NCBI RefSeq assembly: GCF_030412785.1
Contig: NZ_CP125296.1
Coordinates: 310,001 to 374,000, forward strand
DNA: 64,000 bases
Direction: 5' to 3'
DNA from: Paraburkholderia sabiae
Lineage (GTDB): Bacteria > Pseudomonadota > Gammaproteobacteria > Burkholderiales > Burkholderiaceae
Made by a program: the position numbers and the translations under genes. A model generated the notes under the pieces. That model was given only the letters and a program-made list of their open reading frames with translations. It was not told the DNA's origin and ran no database searches. Shown in pieces: positions 1 through 7,915 of this stretch (position 1 is the first letter of the stretch; each line of letters opens with the position of its first letter).

Positions 1-632
1 GTCCGCTCGACAAGCCGCTCGTGAAAGACGGCGGCATCCGCGTGCTGCGCGGCAATCTCGCGCCGCGCGGCGCGGTGCTGAAGCCTTCTGCGGCGACACC
101 GGAGTTGCTGAAACATCGTGGCCGCGCCGTCGTGTTCGAGAACTTCGAGCACTACAAGGAACGCATCGTCGACGAAACGCTCGACGTCGACGCGAATTCG
201 GTGCTCGTGATGAAGAACTGCGGACCGAAAGGTTATCCGGGCATGGCGGAAGTCGGCAACATGGGCTTGCCGCCGAAGCTGCTGCGCCAGGGCGTGAAGG
301 ACATGGTGCGCATCTCCGATGCACGGATGAGCGGCACTGCATACGGCACGGTGGTCTTGCACGTGACGCCGGAAGCCGCCGACGGCGGGCCGCTCGCCGC
401 TGTGCAGGACGGCGACTGGATCGAACTCGATTGCGACGCGGGCACGTTGCGCGTCGATATCAGCGATGAAGAACTCGCGCGACGGCTGGAACAGCACATG
501 CCGCCCGAGATGCCCGCAGGTGGCGGTTATCAGCGCCTGTATATCGATCACGTTTTGCAGGCGGACGAAGGTTGCGATCTGGACTTCCTCGTCGGCTGCC
601 GGGGCGCAGGCGTGCCGCGCCATTCGCATTGA
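1..632 (+). CDS. IlvD/Edd-family sugar-acid dehydratase, C-terminal part (probable L-arabinonate dehydratase)
   Basis: This is the 3' end of a gene entering from the left edge (codons in phase from base 3), so only about 210 residues are visible. The IlvD/Edd family dehydrates sugar acids or dihydroxy acids with an Fe-S cluster. The visible part carries the family's DARMSGT motif (around base 320), whose serine is the proposed base, and the pentonate-dehydratase type tail ending in a QADEGCD stretch. The next genes are alpha-ketoglutarate semialdehyde dehydrogenase and a 2-keto-3-deoxy-L-arabonate dehydratase-like protein. That makes L-arabinonate dehydratase the best fit; D-xylonate or another aldonate is possible. 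The stop is 31 bases before the next start, consistent with one operon. Confidence 0.85.
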   Translation, partial: PLDKPLVKDGGIRVLRGNLAPRGAVLKPSAATPELLKHRGRAVVFENFEHYKERIVDETLDVDANSVLVMKNCGPKGYPGMAEVGNMGLPPKLLRQGVKDMVRISDARMSGTAYGTVVLHVTPEAADGGPLAAVQDGDWIELDCDAGTLRVDISDEELARRLEQHMPPEMPAGGGYQRLYIDHVLQADEGCDLDFLVGCRGAGVPRHSH

Positions 633-663
633 GCATCGAACATTGAAGCATCAAGGAGAGAAC

Positions 664-2244
664 ATGAATCTGACGGGTGAACTGCTGATCGGCGCACGCA
701 CGCGACGCGGCCAGGGCGCTGAATTTCACGCGATCGACGCCGCCAGCGAACAAGCACTGCCGACGCCGACGTACAACAGCGCACAAGCAGGCGATGTCGA
801 CGAAGCCTGCACACTTGCTGAAAACGCATTCGACACTTACCGCACGCTGGCCGCCGAGCAACGCGCACGCTTTCTCGACGATGCAGCAGCGCGTATCGAA
901 GCGCTCGGCGACGCGCTGATCGAACGCGCGATGAGCGAATCGGGCTTGCCGCGTGCGCGTCTCGAAGGCGAGCGCGCACGCACCGCGAACCAGTTGCGCA
1001 TGTTCGCGGCACTCGTGCGCAGTGGCGACGCACTCGACGCGCGCATCGAGCCCGCGTTGCCCGAACGACAGCCGCCTCGTACCGATCTGCGTTTTCAGCG
1101 CATCGGCATCGGCCCTGTCGCCGTGTTCGGTGCAAGCAATTTTCCGCTCGCGTTTTCCGTCGCGGGCGGCGATACGGCGGCGGCACTTGCAGCCGGTTGT
1201 CCCGTCGTCGTGAAGGCGCATCCCGCGCATCCCGGCACGTCGGAACTCGTGGGCCGCGCGATTCAGGAAGCCGTGCGGCACGCGCAGTTGCCCGAAGGCG
1301 TGTTCTCGATGCTGTTCGACGCGAGCTACGAAGTCGGCGCAGCGCTCGTCGCGCATCCGGCGATCAAGGCTGTTGGCTTCACGGGTTCACGTACAGGCGG
1401 ACGCGCGCTGATGGCGATCGCCGCCGCGCGCGCCGAGCCGATTCCCGTCTACGCGGAAATGAGCAGCGTGAATCCGAATCTGCTGATGCCCGCTGCACTC
1501 GACGCACGCGCCGAGTCGCTCGCGCGCGATTTCGTCGTGTCGACGACGCTGGGCTGCGGCCAGTTCTGCACGAATCCGGGTTTGATGCTCGGCATCGCGG
1601 GCGAAGGTTTCGAGCGCTTCGCTGCAACGGCCGCGCAGACGCTGTCAGAAGCGTCGGCGGGCGTCATGCTGACGGGCGGCATTCTGCGCACTTACGAGTC
1701 GGGCATCGAACGGTTCGCATCGAATCCTGCTGTGACGACGCTGGCGCGCGGGAAGGCGCCCGAAGCGGGGAGCCGTCGCGCGCAAGCCGCGCTGTTTCGC
1801 GTGAGCGCGCAGAGCCTGCTCGCCGATCACACGCTCGCCGATGAAGTATTCGGTCCTTGCAGCGTGCTCGTCGAATGCGCAAACGCAGACGAGTTGCGCA
1901 CGGTGCTGAACCGGATCGAAGGCCAGTTGACGATCACGCTGCATCTCGACGACGCCGATCAGCAAGCCGCGCAGTCGTTGCTGCCGATACTCGAACGCAA
2001 GGCAGGCCGCATTCTCGCGAACGGCTTTCCGACGGGCGTCGAAGTGTGCGACGCGATGGTTCACGGCGGCCCGTTCCCGGCGACTTCAGATGGCCGCAGC
2101 ACGTCGGTCGGCACGGCAGCTATCGAGCGCTTCATGCGGCCCGTGTGCTACCAGAACCTGCCCGCCGCGCTCGTGCCTGAAGCATTGCGCGACGCGAATC
2201 CGCTCGGCGTGCATCGGCGTGTCGCGGGACGTTACGAAGGCTGA
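664..2244 (+). CDS. alpha-ketoglutarate semialdehyde (2,5-dioxovalerate) dehydrogenase, NADP-type
   Basis: A 526-residue aldehyde dehydrogenase of the type III KGSADH group, which oxidises 2,5-dioxopentanoate to alpha-ketoglutarate, the last step of non-phosphorylating pentose or hexarate breakdown. The catalytic cysteine is C302 in GQFCTNPG and the general base is E265 in AEMSSVNP. The cofactor-binding region around [15 protein letters not shown] lies near residue 160. The start at 664 is chosen because an AAGGAG ribosome-binding site sits 5 bases upstream; a longer frame runs back into the dehydratase gene but has no such signal. Flanked by a sugar-acid dehydratase and an MFS carrier, it fits an arabinonate or similar pathway. 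The family is clear; the physiological substrate is inferred from neighbours. Confidence 0.92.
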   Translation: MNLTGELLIGARTRRGQGAEFHAIDAASEQALPTPTYNSAQAGDVDEACTLAENAFDTYRTLAAEQRARFLDDAAARIEALGDALIERAMSESGLPRARLEGERARTANQLRMFAALVRSGDALDARIEPALPERQPPRTDLRFQRIGIGPVAVFGASNFPLAFSVAGGDTAAALAAGCPVVVKAHPAHPGTSELVGRAIQEAVRHAQLPEGVFSMLFDASYEVGAALVAHPAIKAVGFTGSRTGGRALMAIAAARAEPIPVYAEMSSVNPNLLMPAALDARAESLARDFVVSTTLGCGQFCTNPGLMLGIAGEGFERFAATAAQTLSEASAGVMLTGGILRTYESGIERFASNPAVTTLARGKAPEAGSRRAQAALFRVSAQSLLADHTLADEVFGPCSVLVECANADELRTVLNRIEGQLTITLHLDDADQQAAQSLLPILERKAGRILANGFPTGVEVCDAMVHGGPFPATSDGRSTSVGTAAIERFMRPVCYQNLPAALVPEALRDANPLGVHRRVAGRYEG

Positions 2245-2313
2245 TTTGCGGGGACGCCGGCCGTTAAAACGAAACACAGCCGGCGCATAACGACAGACAT
2301 TGGAGACATTGCA

Positions 2314-3663
2314 ATGACCACACCCTACGCCAGCGCGCAGCAGGCCACGCCCGTGGCCGATGCGGGCACAGGCGCGGCACAGGCCGACGAACAGCGGATC
2401 ATGAATCTGCTGGTTCGACGGCTGATTCCCTTTCTCGCGCTGATTTACGTCGTCGCGTATATCGACCGCTCGGTGGTCGGCTTCGCGAAGCTGCACATGA
2501 ACGCAGCTGTCGGCATCAGCGACGCCGCATATGGCCTCGGCGCGGGCCTCTTCTTCATCGGCTACTTCCTGTGCGAAGTGCCGAGCAATCTCGCGCTAGA
2601 ACGCTTCGGCGCGCGCGTGTGGTTCGCGCGCATTCTGGCGACGTGGGGCGTCATCACGATAGCGATGGCGCTCGTGAACGGACCGACGAGCTTCTACGTG
2701 CTGCGCTTTCTGCTCGGCGCAGCGGAAGCGGGTCTGTATCCGGGCATTCTGTACTTCCTCACGAAGTGGTTTCCGATGCGGCATCGCGCGCGCATCATCG
2801 GCTTGCTGGTGCTCGCGCAACCGCTCGCCGGGATTCTGACGGGACCGATCGCGGGCTTCGTGCTGTCGACGCATGGCGTGTTCGGCCTGTCGAACTGGCA
2901 GACGCTGTTCGTGCTGAGCGGCTTGCCGGCGGTGCTGCTGTGCGTGCCGACGCTGCGTCTGCTGCCCGAGTCGCCCGTTAATGCAAAGTGGCTTCCTGCG
3001 GCGGATCGCGCGTGGATCGAACGCGAACTCGCAGCGGATAGCGCGTCATACGGCCTGAAGTCGCACGGCAATCCGCTCGCGGCGCTGAAGGACAAACGCG
3101 TGCTGCTGCTCGCGCTGCTGTTCCTGCCGTTTCCGTTGAGCATCTACGGACTCTCGCTGTGGCTGCCGACGATCATCAAGGCCTTCGGTGTCAGCGACGC
3201 AACGACGGGCTTGCTGTCCGCCGTGCCTTATCTGTTCGCAGTCGTCGGGCTGTGTGTCGTGCCGCGTCATTCGGATCGGAAGCGCGAACGATACTGGCAT
3301 ATCGTTGTCGTGTCGGGTTTCGCGGCGATTACGATGGCGTTGAGCGCATGGGCACCTTCGCCCGCGCTGCAATTCCTGTTCATCTGCCTGACGGCGTTTT
3401 CGCTGTATTCGATTCAGGCGGTGGTGTGGGCGCTGCCGGGGCAATTCCTGACGGGCGCGCGCGCCGCCGTCGGCATCGCGACGATCAATTCGCTCGCGAA
3501 TCTCGGCGGCTACGTGGGGCCGTACGGCATCGGTCTCATCAAGGACGCAACGGGCAGTCTCGCCGCCGGCCTCTATTTCCTGTCCGCGACGCTGCTGTTC
3601 GCCGTCGTGATTACGTTCGTCGTGCGGGCGTCGCTGCCCGAACCGAAGGCGACTGCGCGCTGA
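2314..3663 (+). CDS. MFS transporter, anion:cation symporter family (sugar-acid uptake)
   Basis: A 449-residue major facilitator with 12 predicted membrane segments, of the anion:cation symporter group that carries tartrate, galactonate, glucarate and similar acids. The N-terminus has a long polar cytoplasmic tail before the first helix, then YIDRSVVGFAKL, the typical ACS start of helix 1. Further signs are the FFIGYFLCEVPSNLALERFGAR region and AAEAGLYPGI, both characteristic of ACS proteins. A TGGAGA ribosome-binding site lies shortly before the ATG. Lying between semialdehyde dehydrogenase and KDA dehydratase genes, it probably imports the aldonate they degrade. A second ACS carrier follows at 4747, so substrate splitting or redundancy between the two is open. 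Confidence 0.88.
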   Translation: MTTPYASAQQATPVADAGTGAAQADEQRIMNLLVRRLIPFLALIYVVAYIDRSVVGFAKLHMNAAVGISDAAYGLGAGLFFIGYFLCEVPSNLALERFGARVWFARILATWGVITIAMALVNGPTSFYVLRFLLGAAEAGLYPGILYFLTKWFPMRHRARIIGLLVLAQPLAGILTGPIAGFVLSTHGVFGLSNWQTLFVLSGLPAVLLCVPTLRLLPESPVNAKWLPAADRAWIERELAADSASYGLKSHGNPLAALKDKRVLLLALLFLPFPLSIYGLSLWLPTIIKAFGVSDATTGLLSAVPYLFAVVGLCVVPRHSDRKRERYWHIVVVSGFAAITMALSAWAPSPALQFLFICLTAFSLYSIQAVVWALPGQFLTGARAAVGIATINSLANLGGYVGPYGIGLIKDATGSLAAGLYFLSATLLFAVVITFVVRASLPEPKATAR

Positions 3664-3705
3664 TGCGCGCCGTACATTCAACTCATTTCTAGCGGAACAT
3701 ACGCC

Positions 3706-4635
3706 ATGACCTCGCAAACCACTCCCCGCTATCGCGGCATCTTCCCCGTGGTCCCGACCACCTTCACCGAAACGGGCGCGCTCGATCTGGAGAGCCAGAA
3801 GCGCGTGGTCGATTTCATGATCGACGCGGGCTCGGACGGCCTGTGCATTCTCGCGAACTTCTCCGAGCAGTTCGCCCTCTCCGACGACGAACGCGAAACG
3901 CTCACACGCACGATGCTCGAACACGTCGCGGGCCGTGTGCCCGTCATCGTGACGACGAGCCACTACAGCAGCGCCGTGTGCACCGAACGCAGCCGCCGCG
4001 CGCAGGATCAAGGCGCATCGATGGTGATGGTGATGCCGCCGTATCACGGCGCGACGTTCCGCGTGCCAGAGACGCAGATCTACGAGTTCTACGCGCGGCT
4101 GTCGGATGGCATCGACATCCCCGTCATGATTCAGGATGCGCCCGCGAGCGGCACGGTGCTGTCGGCGGCCTTCCTTGCACGCATGGCGCGTGAGATCGAG
4201 CAGGTGTCGTACTTCAAGATCGAAACGCCGGGCGCGGCCGCCAAGCTGCGCGAACTGATCCGTCTGGGCGGCGAAGCAGTCGAAGGTCCGTGGGACGGCG
4301 AAGAAGCGATCACGCTGTTCGCAGACCTCAACGCAGGCGCGACGGGTTCGATGACGGGCGGCGGCTATCCCGACGGCATTCGCCCGATTCTCGAGTTCTT
4401 CCGCGAAGGCAAGCGCGACGAAGCGTTTGCGCACTATCAGCGCTGGCTGCCGCTGATCAATCACGAGAACCGTCAGACGGGTCTGCTCGCCGCGAAGGCG
4501 CTGATGAAAGAAGGCGGCGTGATCGCGTGCGAAAGCCCGCGCCATCCGCTGCCGCCGATGCATCCCGACACGCGCGCCGAACTGATCGACATCGCGCGCA
4601 AGCTCGATCCGCTGGTGCTGCGTTGGGGCAAGTGA
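3706..4635 (+). CDS. 2-keto-3-deoxy-L-arabonate dehydratase (DHDPS/NAL aldolase superfamily)
   Basis: A 309-residue class I aldolase-fold protein of the dihydrodipicolinate synthase/N-acetylneuraminate lyase superfamily. The Schiff-base lysine is K171 in YFKIETPG. At the place where DHDPS has the YN of its tyrosine motif this protein reads QDAPASG, a pattern I associate with the L-KDA dehydratase branch rather than with DHDPS or KdgD. The reaction would be L-2-keto-3-deoxyarabonate to alpha-ketoglutarate semialdehyde, which the enzyme encoded at 664 then oxidises. No signal peptide is seen, so it acts in the cytoplasm. It starts 42 bases after the MFS gene, within one apparent operon. Family assignment is strong; exact stereochemistry rests on context. 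Confidence 0.88.
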   Translation: MTSQTTPRYRGIFPVVPTTFTETGALDLESQKRVVDFMIDAGSDGLCILANFSEQFALSDDERETLTRTMLEHVAGRVPVIVTTSHYSSAVCTERSRRAQDQGASMVMVMPPYHGATFRVPETQIYEFYARLSDGIDIPVMIQDAPASGTVLSAAFLARMAREIEQVSYFKIETPGAAAKLRELIRLGGEAVEGPWDGEEAITLFADLNAGATGSMTGGGYPDGIRPILEFFREGKRDEAFAHYQRWLPLINHENRQTGLLAAKALMKEGGVIACESPRHPLPPMHPDTRAELIDIARKLDPLVLRWGK

Positions 4636-4746
4636 AGTCGTAGTGCAAATGCGCGTCGGCATCGGAAAAGCCGACGCGCAACACTCCAGCCAGCATCGAG
4701 TCGGACCACACAGAGTTCACAGCAGGCAACGAAAGGAGGAGACAGA

Positions 4747-6045
4747 ATGGATGACAAGCTCACGGCAACAGGCGCGTCGGCGGCAGGCACGACGCGCATG
4801 AATTTTCGCTGGCACGTGCTGATCTGGCTGCTGCTCGGCGGGATCATCAACTACATGGACCGCGCGAGTCTTTCGATCGCGGCGCCCGGCATGATTCAGG
4901 ATCTCGGTCTCACGCGCACGCAGATCGGCCTGCTCGGCACCGTGTTCGCGTGGACGTATGCGGTGATGCAACTGCCCGCAGGCTGGATCATCGACCGCTT
5001 CGGCGCGAAGAAAGCGTATGCGATCGGGATGATCTGGTGGAGCGTCGCGACGTGGCTGACGGGCGTGGTCGGCTCGATTTCCGGGCTGATCGTGATGCGC
5101 GTGCTGCTTGCCGTGGGCGAAGCGCCGTGCTGGCCGACGTCCGCGAAGATCACGGCAGCGTGGTTTCCGGGCAAGGAACGCGGCTTCGCGACGGGCGTCT
5201 GGGATTCGTCGTCGAAGTGGGGCCCGGCGCTCGCGCCCGCCTTGCTCGTCGCGCTGATGATCGCGTTCGGCTGGCGCTCGCTGTTTCATGTGACGGGCGC
5301 GTTCGGCATCGCGTTCGCCATTCTGTTTCTGTTCCTCTATCGCAATCCGGCGCAGAGCAAGCGCCTGTCGCGCGAAGAGTTCGCGTATATCGAGGCGGGC
5401 GGCGGCGGACATGAGCATTCGCTTGCGACGTCGTCGATCAAATGGCGCTCGCTGTTCGGGCATCGCAGCGTGTGGGGCATGATTCTCGGCTACTTCTGCG
5501 CGATCTGGCTGTGGAATCTGTTCCTCGTGTTCCTGCCGCTGTATCTGCTCGACCGGTTTCATATCTCGCTCGCGCAGCTTGGCGTGTACGCGAGTATTCC
5601 GTGGTTTGGCGGCGCGTTGGGCGAAATCCTGGCGGGCTGGGTCGCGACGAAACTGGTCGATCGCGGTGTGGCGTCGGCGATGGGGGCTAAGCGCGTCATC
5701 ATCGTGTGCTGCTCGCTCGGTGCTGCCGTTTGCGCGATTGCACTGCCGTTCACGCAGTCGATCGTGATGACGATTGTGCTGATGACTGTCGGGCTTGCGT
5801 TTATCGCTGCGACGATTGGTAATGCGTGGGCGCTTGCTGCGGATATCGCGCCGTCTTCGATGGTCGCTTCCGTTAGCTCAATTCAGAATTTTGGTGGGTA
5901 TTTTGGTGGGGCGTTTTCGCCGGTTGCCGCCGGGTTTATTGTCGATCGGACGGGGTCTTATTCGCTTGCGTTCGTGATTGGTGGGGCGATTGCGGGTTGT
6001 GCTGCCGTGTTTTACTGGTTTATGGCGCGGAGGCCGATTAACTGA
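4747..6045 (+). CDS. MFS transporter, hexuronate/galactonate-type (ACS family)
   Basis: A 432-residue 12-helix major facilitator, closest in pattern to ExuT/DgoT-type sugar-acid:proton symporters (INYMDRASLSIAAPGM in helix 1, then QLPAGWIIDRFGAK, then GEAPCWPTSAKI). A strong GAAAGGAGGAG ribosome-binding site precedes the ATG. It ends the sugar-acid operon, so the cluster carries two carriers of the same superfamily. The last 300 bases use many more T-ending codons (TTT, GGT, ATT, TAT) than the rest of the gene, a shift also seen in the convergent neighbour prpF across the repeat. The gene reads as intact. Confidence 0.87.
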   Translation: MDDKLTATGASAAGTTRMNFRWHVLIWLLLGGIINYMDRASLSIAAPGMIQDLGLTRTQIGLLGTVFAWTYAVMQLPAGWIIDRFGAKKAYAIGMIWWSVATWLTGVVGSISGLIVMRVLLAVGEAPCWPTSAKITAAWFPGKERGFATGVWDSSSKWGPALAPALLVALMIAFGWRSLFHVTGAFGIAFAILFLFLYRNPAQSKRLSREEFAYIEAGGGGHEHSLATSSIKWRSLFGHRSVWGMILGYFCAIWLWNLFLVFLPLYLLDRFHISLAQLGVYASIPWFGGALGEILAGWVATKLVDRGVASAMGAKRVIIVCCSLGAAVCAIALPFTQSIVMTIVLMTVGLAFIAATIGNAWALAADIAPSSMVASVSSIQNFGGYFGGAFSPVAAGFIVDRTGSYSLAFVIGGAIAGCAAVFYWFMARRPIN

Positions 6046-6071
6046 TTCAATGTTTGTGGGCTTTTTGCTGC

Positions 6072-6192
6072 GCTGGCATCCGCGATTTCGTATCGGTTTG
6101 CTAGCGTTGCCCCTGTGCGGGGCGGCACCTACTTTTCTTTGCAGCGGCAAAGAAAAGTAGGCAAAAGAAAGCCGCTTCAAACCTCCGGTGCC
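6072..6192 (+). repeat. left arm of a 121-bp perfect inverted repeat
   Basis: The 121 bases are the exact reverse complement of 6480-6600. Inside lies a perfect hairpin with 14-base arms CTACTTTTCTTTGC (6129-6142) and GCAAAGAAAAGTAG (6147-6160) around a 4-base loop. Homology to the other copy continues imperfectly to about 6278, including a shared GTAGAAAGCCCGCAGTCA block. I believe this unit is a dispersed intergenic repeat of Burkholderia-group genomes; that recollection could not be checked here. Confidence 0.9.
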
Positions 6193-6479
6193 TGCCTGGA
6201 TAGCGCTGCGGCGTGCCGCAGTTGAGCTGTCGCGCAGCAACGTCCGCACTCTGTAGAAAGCCCGCAGTCAACCGCGCACAGTGCGAAAACCCACACACAG
6301 TTGGGAGCGCATAACGCCGCAATCAGACCGACGGCAAACGCGCAAAAACAAGCCGACCGAATGTGCCCCAGATGGATGTCATCTTTCGCGCCGCGCGCGC
6401 CTGACTGCGGGCTTTCTACGGAGTGTTTGCGTTGCTGCGCGACCGCTCAAAGACCGTGTACCGTGGCGTTATGGTGGCG

Positions 6480-6600
6480 GGCACCGGAGGTTTGAAGCGG
6501 CTTTCTTTTGCCTACTTTTCTTTGCCGCTGCAAAGAAAAGTAGGTGCCGCCCCGCACAGGGGCAACGCTAGCAAACCGATACGAAATCGCGGATGCCAGC
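6480..6600 (-). repeat. right arm of the 121-bp perfect inverted repeat
   Basis: Exact reverse complement of 6072-6192, with its own internal hairpin (arms 6512-6525 and 6530-6543, loop CGCT). Outside the perfect part, 6402-6452 still matches the left copy imperfectly. Two head-to-head copies between convergent genes could fold into a large cruciform or act as a bidirectional transcription end. Confidence 0.9.
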
Positions 6601-6656
6601 CAAAAGCAAAAAGCAAAAAGCAAAGAATGGCGACTGGCGTCGCAGACAAAAAAACC

Positions 6657-7841
6657 TTAAACCCCTGGCACCCGAATCCACCCTTCCATGAGTACGCGCG
6701 CACTCCGACTCATAACAGCCTTCCTAACAACCCACTCACCATCGACCAAAGCGGCCTCAGCCCCGACTCGCAGAGTCCCAGAAGGATGCCCGAAGCGCAC
6801 AGCTTCGCGCTCCCCACCACCAGCGGCAAGATTCACTAAAGTCCCAGGAATAGCCGCAGCAGTCCCAATAGCCACAGCAGCCGTCCCCATCATGGCATGA
6901 TGAAGTTTCCCCATAGACATAGCCCGCACAAGCAAATCAACATCACCGCCAGAAACAGCCTTGCCGCTAGAAGCAACATAACCAGCCGGCGCAGCAACGA
7001 AGGCAATCTTCGGCGTATGCTGCCGAGTCGCAATCTCATCGAGATGCTTGATCAGACCCATGCGCATCGCACCATGCGCACGAATGGTCTCGAACTTCTT
7101 CAGCGCCGCGTCATCGCCATTGATCGCATCCTGCAACTCGGTACCCGTATATCCAATCGCGTCAGCATTGACGAAGATAGTCGGAATGCCCGCATTGATC
7201 ATCGTCGCCTTCAACGTGCCGACGCCAGGCACTTCGAGATCGTCGACCAGATTCCCCGTCGGGAACATCGAACCGCCCGCACCTTCTTCCTCGGCAGCAG
7301 GATCCATGAACTCGAGCTGCACTTCGGCAGCAGGAAACGTCACGCCGTCGAGTTCGAAATCGCCCGTTTCCTGCACCGCGCCGTTGGTCATCGGCACATG
7401 CGCAATGATCGTCTTGCCGATATTCGCCTGCCAGATACGCACGATAGCCACGCCATTGTCCGGCACGCGCTCCGGGTCCACTAGCCCACCGCTGATCGCA
7501 AACGGCCCCACCGCCGCCGACAGATTCCCGCAATTGCCGCTCCAGTCGACGAACGGCTTGTCGATCGATACCTGACCGAACAGATAATCCACATCGTGAT
7601 CGGGCCGGCTGCTCTTCGCGACGATCACCGTCTTGCTTGTGCTCGACGTCGCGCCGCCCATCCCGTCGATCTGCTTGCCGTACGGGTCCGGGCTGCCGAT
7701 CACGCGCAGCAGCAACGCATCGCGTGCCGCGCCGGGCACTTGCGCTGCTTCGGGCAAGTCCTTCAGGCGGAAGAACACGCCTTTGCTGGTGCCGCCGCGC
7801 ATGTAGGTCGCGGGAATCTTGATCTGTGGTGCGTGTGCCAT
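6657..7841 (-). CDS. prpF: 2-methylaconitate cis-trans isomerase PrpF
   Basis: A 394-residue protein of the PrpF family (diaminopimelate-epimerase fold), needed with AcnD to replace PrpD in the methylcitrate cycle; it isomerises the 2-methylaconitate made by AcnD. The hallmark N-terminus PATYMRGGTSKGVFF is present and the GNCGNLSAA stretch of the fold lies near residue 100. The start at 7841 gives MAHAPQIKIPATY, the normal family N-terminus, with AGGATCA upstream; a longer frame adds an unrelated 59-residue extension. It follows acnD by 74 bases on the same strand. Its last 100 or so codons shift to G/T-rich synonymous choices such as GTT, AGT and AGG. Confidence 0.95.
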   Translation of the reverse strand: MAHAPQIKIPATYMRGGTSKGVFFRLKDLPEAAQVPGAARDALLLRVIGSPDPYGKQIDGMGGATSSTSKTVIVAKSSRPDHDVDYLFGQVSIDKPFVDWSGNCGNLSAAVGPFAISGGLVDPERVPDNGVAIVRIWQANIGKTIIAHVPMTNGAVQETGDFELDGVTFPAAEVQLEFMDPAAEEEGAGGSMFPTGNLVDDLEVPGVGTLKATMINAGIPTIFVNADAIGYTGTELQDAINGDDAALKKFETIRAHGAMRMGLIKHLDEIATRQHTPKIAFVAAPAGYVASSGKAVSGGDVDLLVRAMSMGKLHHAMMGTAAVAIGTAAAIPGTLVNLAAGGGEREAVRFGHPSGTLRVGAEAALVDGEWVVRKAVMSRSARVLMEGWIRVPGV

Positions 7842-7915
7842 GTGTCGTGATCCTGATGTGAGTAGGGCGGCACGTTGCGCGCCGCCCGCAAGGAATACAA
7901 GTGAAGCGTTCGGCC

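Larger units (their letters stand above)
6046..6656. other. 611-base gene-free stretch between convergent genes, filled by an inverted repeat
   Basis: No credible gene lies here. Most of it is two inverted copies of one repeat (arms at 6072-6192 and 6480-6600, imperfectly prolonged to about 6278 and from about 6402), separated by about 120 unique bases. Reading frames that cross it are translations of the repeat. The last 56 bases before the prpF stop are A-rich (repeated AAGCAAAA units) and may contribute to termination. Confidence 0.85.

Noticed and set aside
3046..4662. 538-residue minus-strand frame antisense to the KDA dehydratase gene
   Set aside because: Shadow frame without family features, opposite a convincing gene.
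5878..6839. Short frames across the inverted repeat that encode similar peptides on both strands
   Set aside because: They are translations of the same repeat (shared FAYFSLPLQRK segment), with no ribosome-binding sites of their own.
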